From an uncultured Nesterenkonia sp. (GTDB lineage Bacteria > Actinomycetota > Actinomycetes > Actinomycetales > Micrococcaceae): a stretch of DNA of 64,000 bases. This document shows positions 17,215-26,018 of this stretch, piece after piece. The notes under the pieces were generated by a model that was not told where the DNA came from, did not search any database, and was given only the letters and a program-made list of their open reading frames with translations. Positions within the stretch are counted from its first letter, which is position 1; the number at the start of each line of letters is the position of its first letter. The position numbers were made by a program, and so were the translations under genes. Location of the stretch: the NCBI GenBank assembly GCA_947494195.1, contig CANLUC010000001.1, forward strand, positions 186,001 to 250,000. The letters run 5' to 3'.

Positions 17215-18204
17215 TCAGGCTGTCAGCTCCACCGCGCCGGCGTCGTACTTTCCGAGATCTCCGGTGACCCCTGCCCGGTGGGCTCGTCCACCCAACACCA
17301 GGGTGTAGACCCAGTACGCGGCGAGCACCGCAGCGCCGATGCCGATTCGCAACCAGTGCGGCAGGTCCGAAGGAGTGACGAAACCTTCCACCACCCCAGA
17401 GATCAGCAGCACCAGCACCAGCCCGAACGCCACGGTGATCAGCTTGCGGCCCTCCGCAGCCAGGGCGGCGGAACGGCGCATCTGACCCGGAGCGACCCAG
17501 GCCCAGAAGATCCGCAGCCCCGCTGCTCCGGCGATGAAGATCGCGGTGATCTCCATGAGCCCGTGGGGAAGGATGTAAAGCCAGAAGGTGGAGGCTTCGC
17601 CCTGTTCGGCCATGATTCCGGCCGCCATGCCAAGCCCCTGCGCGTTCATGAACAGCACGAAGGGCACGAAGACCCCGCTGATTCCGAAGGCCACCTCCTG
17701 GGCGGCGATCCACGCATTATTGGTCCACACCTGGGCGGCGAAGCTGGAGTTGGGATTCTCCGAGTAGTAGTTCACGAACTCGCTGCCCGCGTAGGCCTGC
17801 CGGTCTGACTCGGGGATCAGCAGGTCGATCTGCGGATGATTTGCCGTCCACAGCGCGAACCCCACGGCCACTGCGATGAACGCAACCCCGAGGATCACGG
17901 TGAGCCAGCGGATCCGGTAGAACGCCACCGGCAAGGTCTGCGTGAAGAAGAAGGCGCTGGAGACGAACACGTTCTCCCCCGCCCCGGTCAGATGCGCGCG
18001 CGCCCGGCCCAACGGTGCGGACAGTGACGGCACCACCGGGGAGTCCGGCTCGGCGGCGCGGATCATGGACAGGTGGGTGGAGGTCCGCTCGTAGAGGCTC
18101 AGCATCTCGTCTGCCTCGGCCGCGGTGAGCCGTCGCCGGGAGGCCAGCTTGGAGAGCCTGTCCCATTCGTGCTGGTGCACGGCGATGAAGGCGTCGATAT
18201 CCAC
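17215..18204 (-). CDS. Stage II sporulation protein M (SpoIIM/DUF95) family membrane protein
   Basis: 329 residues with an N-terminal cytoplasmic helical part (MDIDAFIAVHQHEWDRLSKL, the usual start in actinobacteria) and several membrane helices, including WLTVILGVAFIAVAVGFALW, EVAFGISGVFVPFVLFMNAQ and ILPHGLMEITAIFIAGAAGL (the family PHG.xE motif). In non-sporulating actinobacteria the SpoIIM family typically sits near RDD and DUF58 genes; an RDD gene lies 3.6 kb away. Function unknown. Start is GTG 18204 without a clear ribosome site. The 3' end is only 7 bases from the convergent LacI gene. Confidence 0.88.
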   Translation of the reverse strand: MDIDAFIAVHQHEWDRLSKLASRRRLTAAEADEMLSLYERTSTHLSMIRAAEPDSPVVPSLSAPLGRARAHLTGAGENVFVSSAFFFTQTLPVAFYRIRWLTVILGVAFIAVAVGFALWTANHPQIDLLIPESDRQAYAGSEFVNYYSENPNSSFAAQVWTNNAWIAAQEVAFGISGVFVPFVLFMNAQGLGMAAGIMAEQGEASTFWLYILPHGLMEITAIFIAGAAGLRIFWAWVAPGQMRRSAALAAEGRKLITVAFGLVLVLLISGVVEGFVTPSDLPHWLRIGIGAAVLAAYWVYTLVLGGRAHRAGVTGDLGKYDAGAVELTA

Positions 18205-18269
18205 GGCATGAGACTACCGCGATCCCGCCTTCTGCTTGAGGGAGGCTTGCGGGACTCCGCCGCTCGTCG

Positions 18270-18275
18270 TAGCGT
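18270..18275 (+). promoter_or_regulatory. Putative -10 box of leaderless flavodoxin-like mRNA
   Basis: TAGCGT ends 7 bases before ATG 18283, with no ribosome site between. Confidence 0.4.
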
Positions 18276-18282
18276 GCCGGAC

Positions 18283-18894
18283 ATGGAGACTCCACTGACA
18301 GCCCTTGCTCTGAACTGCACCCTGAAGCCCTCCCCCGGTGAATCCAGCACCGACGTGATCACCGATCAGCTGCTGGCCGAGCTGGAATCCCATGGCGTCA
18401 CCGGCGAGACGATCCGCGTGGTCGATTATGACGTCAAGCCCGGCGTGGAAGCGGATATGGGCCACGGGGATCAGTTCCCGGAGATCCTGGAGCGCATCAA
18501 GGCTGCAGACATCCTGGTGTTCGGCACTCCCACCTGGGTGGGCCACATGTCCAGCGTCGCGCAGCGGGTGCTGGAGCGCCTGGACTCGGCGCTCTCCGAG
18601 ACCGACGACGCGGGCCGGCCGATCATGTTCGGCAAGGTGGCGATCGTCGCCGTCGTCGGCAATGAGGACGGCGCCCACAAGATCATCGCGGACACCTTCC
18701 AGGGGCTCAACGACATCGGGTTCACCATCCCCGCGCAGGGCGGCACCTACTGGAACCACGAGGCGATGAACCCCAAGGACTATAAGGACCTGGAGGAGAC
18801 TCCCGCCGCGGTGGCCGCGACGAACAAGACCTCCACCACCAACGCGGTGCACCTGGCGCGTCAGCTGACCCAGGCGCAGTATCCGGGGAACTGA
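18283..18894 (+). CDS. Flavodoxin/NADPH-dependent FMN reductase-family protein
   Basis: 203 residues of flavodoxin-like fold: TALALNCTLKPSPGESST (phosphate-binding loop after the first strand), ADILVFGTPTWVGHMSS (the GTPTWxGHMSS flavin loop) and VAIVAVVGNEDGAHKI (third loop). Such proteins bind FMN and reduce quinones, azo dyes or iron. Start ATG 18283 fits the family N-terminus and follows a TAGCGT -10 box, suggesting a leaderless transcript. The next gene in the same direction codes for a PEP mutase-family enzyme 42 bases on, possibly co-transcribed. Physiological substrate not evident. Confidence 0.85.
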   Translation: METPLTALALNCTLKPSPGESSTDVITDQLLAELESHGVTGETIRVVDYDVKPGVEADMGHGDQFPEILERIKAADILVFGTPTWVGHMSSVAQRVLERLDSALSETDDAGRPIMFGKVAIVAVVGNEDGAHKIIADTFQGLNDIGFTIPAQGGTYWNHEAMNPKDYKDLEETPAAVAATNKTSTTNAVHLARQLTQAQYPGN

Positions 18895-18936
18895 CCCGGG
18901 CTTCACATGGAGTTTCCGCTGTGCAAGCATGCGGAG

Positions 18937-19710
18937 ATGACTACTTCACAAGAACGTGCCCAGCGCCTGCTCGACCTGCACCACCAGGACAAGCCGGTCA
19001 TCCTGCCCACCGTCTGGGACGTCTGGTCCGCCGAGACCTGCGCTGCCGCGGGCTTCTCCGCCCTGACCATCGGCAGCCACCCCGTGGCGGACTCCCTCGG
19101 TCAGGCCGACGGTGAGGGCATGGACCTGGACGAGGTCCTCGCCGTGGTCCGCCGGATCACCGACGTGGTGGACCTCCCGGTCTCGGTGGACCTGGAGTCG
19201 GGGTACGACACCCCGGCGGAGGAACTCGTGCGCAAGACCCTGGAGGCGGGCGCCGTGGGCATCAACATCGAGGACACCGTCCACTCGATGGATGAGATGC
19301 GGTCCCCGCAGGAGCACGCCGACTACATCGGGCAGATCCGTGCCGCCGCCGACGCCGCCGGTACCCACCTGGTCATCAACGGACGTACCGACGCCTTCAC
19401 CACCGACGAGGCACCCGAGGCTCAGCTGGAGAACGCGCTGACCCGGCTGCGTCTGCTGGAGGAGGCCGGCGCGGATTCGCTCTACCCGGTGAAGGTGCCC
19501 TCCAAGGACTACCTCGAGAAGATCCTCGACGCCGTCACCACCCCGCTCAACGTCACCGCCCACCCGGTCAACGGGGCCGTTCCTGACTGGATGAGCCTGG
19601 AAGAGGTCACCCGGATGGGCGTCAAGCGGGTCTCTTTCGGACCGCTGCTCCAGCGCAGCCTCACCGACGCGATGAGCGAGATCGTCAAGCCCTGGACGCC
19701 CGCGAGCTGA
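18937..19710 (+). CDS. Isocitrate lyase/PEP mutase-superfamily enzyme
   Basis: 257 residues of the PEPM/ICL barrel: LPTVWDVWSAETCAAAGFSA, the SVDLESGYD strand (metal-binding Asp/Glu), GINIEDTVHS and INGRTDAF. These are the Mg-binding and catalytic-loop blocks of the superfamily, which cleaves or forms C-C or P-C bonds next to a carboxylate (oxaloacetate, 2-methylisocitrate or phosphonopyruvate). The short length and absence of the ICL KKCGH loop argue against isocitrate lyase. The next gene is an aconitase, so a role in C4-C6 acid turnover is plausible but unproven. ATG 18937 is preceded only by short spacer sequence. Confidence 0.85.
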   Translation: MTTSQERAQRLLDLHHQDKPVILPTVWDVWSAETCAAAGFSALTIGSHPVADSLGQADGEGMDLDEVLAVVRRITDVVDLPVSVDLESGYDTPAEELVRKTLEAGAVGINIEDTVHSMDEMRSPQEHADYIGQIRAAADAAGTHLVINGRTDAFTTDEAPEAQLENALTRLRLLEEAGADSLYPVKVPSKDYLEKILDAVTTPLNVTAHPVNGAVPDWMSLEEVTRMGVKRVSFGPLLQRSLTDAMSEIVKPWTPAS

Positions 19711-19815
19711 GATACCCGGGCGCTGACTGCCCTACTCAGCGGCCGCGAGCGGCACTAGGCTGAAGAGGCGCATCACAGTTCGTCCGCAACCGGCCCGACG
19801 AGCAGGAGGCACACC

Positions 19816-21822
19816 ATGCCGCTGAACGTAGCCCAGAAGCTGATCCGCTCGCATCTGATCAGCGGGGAGGCCCAACCCGGCCATGAGATCGGCCTCCGGA
19901 TTGATCAGACACTCACCCAGGACGCCACCGGAACCATGGTGATGCTGGAGCTGGAGTCACTCGGACTGGACCAGATCAAGACCGAACTCTCCGTCCAGTA
20001 CGTGGATCACAATCTCCTCCAGACCGACGAGAAGAACACCGAGGACCACCTCTTCCTGCAGTCGGCGGCGCAGCGCTACGGCCTCTGGTTCTCCCAAGCT
20101 GGCAACGGTGTCTCCCACCCGGTCCACCAGGCTCACTTCGGCAAGCCCGGTGCCACCATGATCGGGTCTGACTCACACACCTGCGCCGCCGGTGCGCTGG
20201 GAATGCTCGCCATCGGGGTCGGAGGTCTGGAGATCGCCATGGCGATGGCCGGTGATCCTCTCTACGTCGAGATGCCGGAGATCTGGGGAGTTGAACTCAC
20301 CGGGGAACTCCCCGACTGGGTGTCCGCCAAGGACGTCATCCTGGAGATGCTGCGCCGCCACGGCGTCAAGGGCGGGGTCGGCAGGATCATCGAGTACCGC
20401 GGGGAGGGCCTGCGGCACCTCACGGCCATGGACCGCCACGTCATCGCGAACATGGGGGCCGAGTTGGGAGCGACCACCACGGTCTTCCCGGCAGATGACG
20501 CAGCCCATGACTACCTCCGCGCCGTGGGGCGCGAAGACGAGTTCACCGAGCTGCTTGCCGACGAGGGCGCGAGCTACGACGTCGAGGAGCACATCGACCT
20601 CTCCCGCCTGGAGTCGCTCATCGCCAAACCCTCCTCCCCCGGCAACGTCGTTCCGGTGCGCGAGGTGGCCGGCGAAGACGTCCACCAGGTGGTCGTGGGG
20701 TCCTCCGCCAATCCGGGTCTGCGCGACTTCGCCGTCGTCGCGGAGATCCTGCGAGAGAAGCAGACGCACAGCGGCGTCTCACTGGACATCAACCCCACCT
20801 CACGCGAGATCCTCCAGGACCTCACCAAGGGTGGTTGGTTGCTTGAGGTGATCCGCTCGGGGGCCCGCATCCATCAGTCCGGCTGCCTGGGATGCATCGG
20901 CATGGGCCAGGCGCCCGCCGTGGGTCGCAACAGCCTGCGCACCATGCCTCGCAATTTCCCTGGGCGCTCCGGCACCGATGAGGACTCCGTCTGGCTGTGC
21001 TCCCCGGAGACGGCGGCCGCCGCAGCGCTGAGCGGGCGCATCACGGATCCGCGTGATCTCGACATGTCCTACCCCGCACCCCAGCTGCCTGCGACGTTCG
21101 CCATCAACACGGAGATGCTGCTGCCTCCCTTGGAGGAGTCCGAGGCGCGGGAGGTGCAGCTCGTCAAGGGCACCAACATCAAGTCTCTGCCCACCTTCGA
21201 TCCCCTCCCGGATGAGATCGAGCTTCCGGTGCTGCTGCGGGTGGGTGACAACATCTCCACCGATGAGATCCTGCCCGCGGGTTCGCGGGTGCTGCCCTTC
21301 CGCAGCAACATCCCCAAGATCGCGGAGTTCGTCTACATCCAGGTCGATGACACCTACCCCACCCGGGCGGCGCAGGACGACGGCGGCCACGCGATCGTCG
21401 GCGGGGACAACTATGGCCAGGGGTCCTCCCGCGAGCATGCGGTGATCGCCCCTCGCCACCTCGGGCTGCGCCTCGTGGTGGCGAAGTCCTTCGCCCGCAT
21501 CCACTGGCAGAATCTGGCCAACTTCGGGGTGCTGCCGCTGGAGTTTGCCGACCCGGAGGATGCCGAGCAGATCAGCCAGGACGATGTGCTCTCCTTCTCC
21601 GGGCTCCACGAGGCCCTGCGCAGCGGCACCTCGGTGACCGCCGAGCTGGGCGGGAAGACCATCGAGCTGAAGCACCGGCTCTCGGACCGTCAGGTGGAGA
21701 TGATCGTGGCCGGGGGCCGCATCCCCTACCGCGCCGCGCAGTCGGAAGAATCTAACGAGGCCGGGACCCGGGGCAGCGAGATTCCTGAGGAGACGGTGAA
21801 ACCCCATCAGCCGGAAGGCTGA
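19816..21822 (+). CDS. Aconitate hydratase, short single-protein type
   Basis: 668 residues, like the shorter bacterial aconitases with the swivel domain at the C-terminus. It isomerises citrate to isocitrate through cis-aconitate with a 4Fe-4S cluster. Cluster cysteines are in MIGSDSHTCAAGALGM and in QSGCLGCIGMGQAP; the swivel domain carries GGDNYGQGSSREHA with the catalytic Ser/Arg. The start ATG 19816 has AGGAGG 7 bases upstream. The last ~40 residues (SEESNEAGTRG and so on) are a non-conserved acidic tail. A related substrate such as 2-methylcitrate cannot be excluded, especially next to a PEPM-family gene. Confidence 0.93.
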   Translation: MPLNVAQKLIRSHLISGEAQPGHEIGLRIDQTLTQDATGTMVMLELESLGLDQIKTELSVQYVDHNLLQTDEKNTEDHLFLQSAAQRYGLWFSQAGNGVSHPVHQAHFGKPGATMIGSDSHTCAAGALGMLAIGVGGLEIAMAMAGDPLYVEMPEIWGVELTGELPDWVSAKDVILEMLRRHGVKGGVGRIIEYRGEGLRHLTAMDRHVIANMGAELGATTTVFPADDAAHDYLRAVGREDEFTELLADEGASYDVEEHIDLSRLESLIAKPSSPGNVVPVREVAGEDVHQVVVGSSANPGLRDFAVVAEILREKQTHSGVSLDINPTSREILQDLTKGGWLLEVIRSGARIHQSGCLGCIGMGQAPAVGRNSLRTMPRNFPGRSGTDEDSVWLCSPETAAAAALSGRITDPRDLDMSYPAPQLPATFAINTEMLLPPLEESEAREVQLVKGTNIKSLPTFDPLPDEIELPVLLRVGDNISTDEILPAGSRVLPFRSNIPKIAEFVYIQVDDTYPTRAAQDDGGHAIVGGDNYGQGSSREHAVIAPRHLGLRLVVAKSFARIHWQNLANFGVLPLEFADPEDAEQISQDDVLSFSGLHEALRSGTSVTAELGGKTIELKHRLSDRQVEMIVAGGRIPYRAAQSEESNEAGTRGSEIPEETVKPHQPEG

Positions 21823-21832
21823 ACGGGACGGC

Positions 21833-21838
21833 TAGGCT
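21833..21838 (+). promoter_or_regulatory. Putative -10 box of leaderless RDD mRNA
   Basis: TAGGCT ends 6 bases before ATG 21845. Confidence 0.45.
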
Positions 21839-21844
21839 TGGCGC

Positions 21845-22657
21845 ATGCGCAATGTCATCACCGGTGAGGGAGTCGAGCTGGAGCTTCCAGCCGCCTCCTT
21901 GATCACCCGGGCCGCCTCGCTGCTCGTGGACCTGATCGTCTACTGGTTCGCGCTGCTGGCCTTCGTGGTCCTCTCCGGGCTGACGGCCGCCGTCGCCTTC
22001 TCCAACCCGGCGCTCGAGGCGGCGGTTACCCTGGGCGGGGCCGTGCTCTGCCTGGTGGTGGTGCCGATGACCGTGGAGACGCTGTCGCGAGGCCGATCAG
22101 TGGGTCGGCTGATCTTTGGGACCCGGGTGGTGCGCGACGACGGCGGCGCGATCCGTCTGCGGCATGCCGCCATCCGCGCGCTGGTCGGCTTCGGGGAGAT
22201 CTACCTGACCTTCGGCATGGTGCCGCTCTTCGCCGCGATGTTCAGCCGGCGCACCAAGCGGCTGGGCGATATGGTCGCGGGCACCTATGTGATCCGGGTC
22301 CGCCAGCCTGCGGTGAAGCCGATGATGCTGCCGGTGCCGCCACAGCTGACCTCCTGGACCCAGATCGCCGACCTCGGCCGGATCCCCGATCCGGTGGCGG
22401 CCCGAGCGTCACGCCTGCTGCGCACGGTGCAGGAATCCCCGAAGGGGCACAACACGCAGGCTCTGGAGCACACGGCCAACCGGCTGGCCAATGAGGTGGC
22501 CGCCTATGTGGCACCCCCTGCGCCGCCGTCCTCGGCCACGGATTTCTTGGTCGCGGTCATGGCCGAGCGCCGGAACCGCGAATACCGGCGGCTGCGCATC
22601 CAGGCTGACCGCCAGCACCGGATGGGCGAGCGCCTACACAAGCTGCCCTACGCCTGA
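21845..22657 (+). CDS. RDD-family membrane protein
   Basis: 270 residues. The N-terminal ~150 form the RDD domain: helix SLLVDLIVYWFALLAFVVLS preceded by the conserved R-A-A-S and Asp, second helix VTLGGAVLCLVVVPMTVETL, then GRSVGRLIFGTRVVRDDGG (the G.S.G...F..RVV block) and a last helix before FSRRTKRLGDMVAGTYV. The C-terminal ~110 residues are soluble and basic. Function of the family is unclear; RDD genes usually neighbour SpoIIM and DUF58 genes in actinobacteria. It starts at ATG 21845 right after a TAGGCT box. Confidence 0.9.
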   Translation: MRNVITGEGVELELPAASLITRAASLLVDLIVYWFALLAFVVLSGLTAAVAFSNPALEAAVTLGGAVLCLVVVPMTVETLSRGRSVGRLIFGTRVVRDDGGAIRLRHAAIRALVGFGEIYLTFGMVPLFAAMFSRRTKRLGDMVAGTYVIRVRQPAVKPMMLPVPPQLTSWTQIADLGRIPDPVAARASRLLRTVQESPKGHNTQALEHTANRLANEVAAYVAPPAPPSSATDFLVAVMAERRNREYRRLRIQADRQHRMGERLHKLPYA

Positions 22658-22858
22658 AGCCCGAGGGCGCGACATCGAAAGAGCAATCTGTGCAGGTTTT
22701 TGGCGGCGAAAGGGGCCAGAACGCGGCCGAATTGCACAATAGATGGCATTCCCTCTCGACGCGCGCTCCCAGGGTCCACGCCTGACGCCCGAGGCCGCGG
22801 CCACCCGTTCCGTTCTGCAACGAGACGAGCGGCCTGCGCTCCCGATGTCGTGCAACGT

Positions 22859-23015
22859 TTACCAGTAGTGCTTCCGGCCACCCACTGCGCGGCCCAGCGA
22901 GCCCAGGATCCACAGCACGGCACCGACGACGACCAGAATGATACCGATCGTCCAGAGGATGGAGACGTCAATGACGGCTCCCACGATCAGAAGAATGAGT
23001 CCGAGAATAATCACG
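22859..23015 (-). pseudogene. Frameshifted small membrane protein resembling DUF6131
   Basis: GTG 23015, with AAAGG upstream, opens with VIILGLILLIVG. The frame then meets a run of four G (complement of 22980-22983) and stops a few codons later. Shifting by one base restores a continuous match to a ~50-residue actinobacterial membrane protein: VIDVSILWTIGIILVVVGAV and WILGSLGRAVGGRKHYW, ending at stop 22859-22861. There is no usable start in the second frame. Either the gene is a recent pseudogene, the base run is a sequencing error, or there is slippage. Function of the family is unknown. The 200 bases up to the RDD gene hold nothing I recognise. Confidence 0.75.
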
Positions 23016-23118
23016 TGGAAATACCTTTCTATACGGCGCGGAAATCGCGCATCATTCCTTGAGGTTACCGCCGCAGGTCACCCGCAGGAAGATACGCCAC
23101 GCTCCAGCGCCACCGCTA

Positions 23119-23619
23119 TCAGAGGGCGGCTTCCGCCTGAGCCGCCCCCCTGCGGCCCAGACGGTCTCGGGCCCGCTCCGCACCGCGCCCCACCGCCACA
23201 GCGGAGGTCGCCTCGCTGAGCCCCGCCACCGGCGTGTCCACGTAGACCGACTCCACCTGCTCCGCGATGAAGGTCTCATGCCAGATCCCCACCACCCCAG
23301 GGACTTTCAGAGCACCCCGGTTGAACGCCGCCCACGCCGGCCGGTGCAGCCCCTCACGATCCGAGGCGTAACCGTAGAGCTTCTCCGCCGATGACCAGTA
23401 TTGGATGCACAGCGGACCGCCCCGGCCGAAGGCCAGCCGGTAACCCAGCAGCCCGGAGTCTGGATCCGCGGTGAGCTCCTCGAGCATCTTCGGCATCGCC
23501 GCGAACACCGGGAACCAGGTCCGCACCCGCCACGGCTCGTTGATGGTCATCCCGATGACGAACACCACCACGTCGCCCTCGTGCTGGTGGGTGAATCGCC
23601 CCTTCTTCACTGCCCGCAT
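23119..23619 (-). CDS. DUF4188-family protein (monooxygenase-like fold)
   Basis: 166 residues. Family signatures: GDVVVFVIGMTINEPWRVRT, WFPVFAAMPKMLEEL, GLLGYRLAFGRGGPLCIQYW, AWAAFNRG and GIWHETFIA. DUF4188 proteins have a ferredoxin-like barrel similar to heme-degrading or antibiotic monooxygenases; their chemistry is not established. Start ATG 23619 has AAGGAG 7 bases upstream. The last ~35 residues are arginine/alanine rich and not conserved. The gene stands alone, downstream of the broken small membrane gene in the opposite order. Confidence 0.88.
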   Translation of the reverse strand: MRAVKKGRFTHQHEGDVVVFVIGMTINEPWRVRTWFPVFAAMPKMLEELTADPDSGLLGYRLAFGRGGPLCIQYWSSAEKLYGYASDREGLHRPAWAAFNRGALKVPGVVGIWHETFIAEQVESVYVDTPVAGLSEATSAVAVGRGAERARDRLGRRGAAQAEAAL

Positions 23620-23717
23620 CTGATGCTCCTTGATCTGGCCCCGCCCCGGACACGGATGCTCATGCCCCATGCTTGCGCAAGATGACGGTCCAGGCCATAG
23701 AACGGCGCCTAGGACGC

Positions 23718-23948
23718 CTACGGCACGAGCTGCGTCGCGGCGATCTCCACCCCGGTGGCGCGCTGGACCTGAATCTCTGCGGTCTCGGTGGCGGTCAGCG
23801 CGTTCGGCGCATGCAACGTCACCATGACAACGCGTCCATCTTCCATCTCGTATCCGGAGACTGACGCGCTCCGGTTGGCATGCATCTGCTGGATCTCCGC
23901 GTCCTCCAGGGACCGGCTCAGGGTGACGGCGACACGATACTCAGTCAT
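23718..23948 (-). CDS. Small protein of unknown function
   Basis: 76 residues beginning MTEYRVAVTLSRSLEDAEIQ. ATG 23948 has AAGGAG 7 bases upstream, which strongly supports translation. The composition suggests an alpha/beta protein with a predicted helix SLEDAEIQQMHANR, a strand-rich middle (GYEMEDGRVVMVTLHA) and a terminal helix ATETAEIQVQRATG, resembling a small ferredoxin-like domain. I do not recognise the family. No membrane segment or signal. It overlaps a possible small upstream frame by 4 bases. Confidence 0.7.
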   Translation of the reverse strand: MTEYRVAVTLSRSLEDAEIQQMHANRSASVSGYEMEDGRVVMVTLHAPNALTATETAEIQVQRATGVEIAATQLVP

Positions 23949-24139
23949 GGTGTTCTCCTTCTCCGATGATGGCGCAATGACATTGGGAAGGAAGCTAACC
24001 GCCGAAACTGGTCGAATGCTCCATGTTGACAATAAAACTGCTGGTCAGAACGCCTCATAGGTTCGTCGATGGTGTCCCCGACCATCCCGATGAACTCAGC
24101 TCGCGGCAAAAGGGCAGCAATGAACCAGTACCCTGACAT
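23945..24139 (-). CDS. Possible small upstream protein (low support)
   Basis: 64 codons from ATG 24139, with GGGGAGG 6-7 bases upstream and a 4-base ATGA overlap with the next gene. The start reads MSGYWFIAALLPRAEFIGMV; the end (HHRRRRTP) is just the ribosome site of the next gene read in frame. Base composition is less GC-rich than neighbours. It could be a leader peptide coupling translation of the 76-residue protein, or simply chance. The rest of the 266-base gap to the sortase gene holds no recognised site. Confidence 0.3.
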   Translation of the reverse strand: MSGYWFIAALLPRAEFIGMVGDTIDEPMRRSDQQFYCQHGAFDQFRRLASFPMSLRHHRRRRTP

Positions 24140-24214
24140 CGAGGCACCTCCCCTGTGCAGCGACACTCGGGGTGCTCCAGGACAGCACCATTGCGGATAG
24201 AAAGTGGGCAGACG

Positions 24215-24970
24215 ATGCACCCCGAGCCGATCACTTGTGACTCCCCCCGAGGCGAAGGCCAGCCGATCCGCCGGCGCATGGTCGCAGTCTCCGCGCTGAG
24301 CATCCTGCTGCTCTCCGGATGCGCTGGAGGCGCCGAGGAAGACCCCGCCGCGCAGTCCACCGAAGCTGCCGTGGAGACCCCCAGCGCGCCGTCGTCGGAA
24401 CCCTCTGCCGAGGAGCCTGCCGAGGACGAGGCCAGCGACGCGGAGTCAGGTGACGGGGAGGCCTCTGAGGCGACCCCCTCACCGGAGAGTGAGGAAGAGC
24501 CCGAGCCGGCAGGGATGGAAGAGTCTGCCCCGGTCTCCTTCTCAGCGCCCACCATCGGCGCCGGCTCCGAACTGCTGCACCTCGGTCTTCGCGAGAACAA
24601 CTCACTCGAGGTCCCGCCGGGAGCCCCCGGGTCCCCCGCCAGCTGGTACACCGGCTCCCCCACACCGGGAGAGATCGGCCCCGCGGTCCTGCTGGGTCAC
24701 GTCAACGACTCCGCGGGAGAACCCGGAGTCTTTGCCGCCCTTCCCCAGCTCGCCGAAGGTGATGAGATCACCATCGAGCGCGAAGACGGCAGCACTGCGG
24801 TGTTCTCTGTGACGAAGTCGGGACAGTACGGCAAGAACGACTTCCCGACCTTGGAGGTCTACGGCAACACCGACGACGCAGAGCTGAGACTCATCACCTG
24901 TGATGGCTACAACCAGGCGACGGGCGAGTTCGAGGACAACTACGTCGTCTACGCCACCCTGGTCAGTTAG
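24215..24970 (+). CDS. Class F sortase, lipoprotein form
   Basis: 251 residues. Signal peptide with RRR and a lipobox LLLSGC (Cys 36), then ~70 residues of acidic Ser/Pro/Glu linker, and a sortase domain: catalytic His in AVLLGHVND (about 162) and Cys in RLITCDGY (about 229). Class F sortases transpeptidate cell-wall proteins at an LPxTG-like motif, or may trim them. No arginine follows Cys 229, so the usual catalytic Arg has to come from elsewhere or is missing; an Arg lies just before the Cys. The next gene encodes a likely wall-anchored CHRD-like protein, the natural substrate candidate. Confidence 0.87.
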   Translation: MHPEPITCDSPRGEGQPIRRRMVAVSALSILLLSGCAGGAEEDPAAQSTEAAVETPSAPSSEPSAEEPAEDEASDAESGDGEASEATPSPESEEEPEPAGMEESAPVSFSAPTIGAGSELLHLGLRENNSLEVPPGAPGSPASWYTGSPTPGEIGPAVLLGHVNDSAGEPGVFAALPQLAEGDEITIEREDGSTAVFSVTKSGQYGKNDFPTLEVYGNTDDAELRLITCDGYNQATGEFEDNYVVYATLVS

Positions 24971-25165
24971 ACCCTGCGAGTGGCCCTCCTCCCGGCTGCT
25001 GCGGCGCCCTGAAAACCCTTGAATCAGAAAAATCGTGAGCTGAAGCACTTTTTTTTGAATTCATCCCATCCAATCCCGGTCTGGCTCCGAACTCCCATCG
25101 CGTGACCTGGTTGAAACCTCGACACAGGTCCGCGGAAGTACACCATTCCGATGAGGAGTTCTTAA

Positions 25166-25984
25166 ATGCGTACATCAAAATTCTTCGCTATCCCTACCGT
25201 GGCACTGGGTGCCATGCTCATGACCGCGGCTCCGGCCATGGCCCACTCCAGCCACGGCGGAGAGACCGACGGCGCCGCCACCTCCGATTCCAGCCAGTCC
25301 TGGTCCTTCCAGACCAGCCTGGATCCGCTGAACAACTCCGGCACCGTCGGTGACGTGCTCATCGAGGGCGAGGGCAACCAGGCCACGGTCTACATGACCG
25401 TGGATGGCGCTGCTGAGACCTTCATGGACGGCCCGTTCCCGCACGCCCAGCACATCCACTTCGGCTCCCAGGGCATCTGCCCGCCGGCCGATGCGGATGA
25501 GAATGGCGATGGCGCCATCAGCGTGCCCGAGGGCGCACCCTTCTACGGCGGCATCGGCACCTCGCTGACCATCGAGGGCGACACCTCCCCCGATTCAGCC
25601 CTGGCCGTGGAGCGGTTCCCCGGTGGCAGCAGCTACACCTACGAGCGCAGCCTGGAGGTCCCTGACGACGTGCTGGCATCGATGGTTGATGGCACCGGCG
25701 TCGTCGTGGTCCACGGTGTTGACCCGACCGTGCTGAGCGAAGAGGCAGCCAACGCCCAGTCCGAGCTGGATGAGTCGCTGCCACTGGCTGCGACCCTCCC
25801 CGCGGCCTGCGGCACGCTGGCCGGTTCGCAGATGGAAGGCATGCCTGAAGGTGGCGCCGACACCGGCGTCTCCGGTGGTTCGGAGAATGCAGGAGTGGCC
25901 ATGGCAGCCGGTGGCGGAGCACTCGCCCTCGGAGCCATCGGTGCAGGCGCGTACTTCATGCGTCGCAGCCCCAGCGAGTCCTGA
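25166..25984 (+). CDS. Secreted CHRD-like protein, probably cell-wall anchored
   Basis: 272 residues. Signal peptide ending in TAAPAMAHSS, then a CHRD/SOD-like beta domain with the metal-ligand-like HAQHIHFGSQGIC and HGVD segments, and a second cysteine near residue 215. The C-terminus has a membrane helix (AGGGALALGAIGAGAYF) followed by MRRSPSES, which looks like a sorting signal; the region before it reads MPEGGADTGVSGG, not a perfect LPxTG. ATG 25166 has GAGGAG 8 bases upstream. The class F sortase 195 bases upstream probably anchors it. Exact function is unknown; copper or oxidative-stress roles are only guesses from the histidines. Confidence 0.75.
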   Translation: MRTSKFFAIPTVALGAMLMTAAPAMAHSSHGGETDGAATSDSSQSWSFQTSLDPLNNSGTVGDVLIEGEGNQATVYMTVDGAAETFMDGPFPHAQHIHFGSQGICPPADADENGDGAISVPEGAPFYGGIGTSLTIEGDTSPDSALAVERFPGGSSYTYERSLEVPDDVLASMVDGTGVVVVHGVDPTVLSEEAANAQSELDESLPLAATLPAACGTLAGSQMEGMPEGGADTGVSGGSENAGVAMAAGGGALALGAIGAGAYFMRRSPSES

Positions 25985-26018
25985 GAACGGTGAGCACCTC
26001 GTGAGTCCACGAGGGCGC

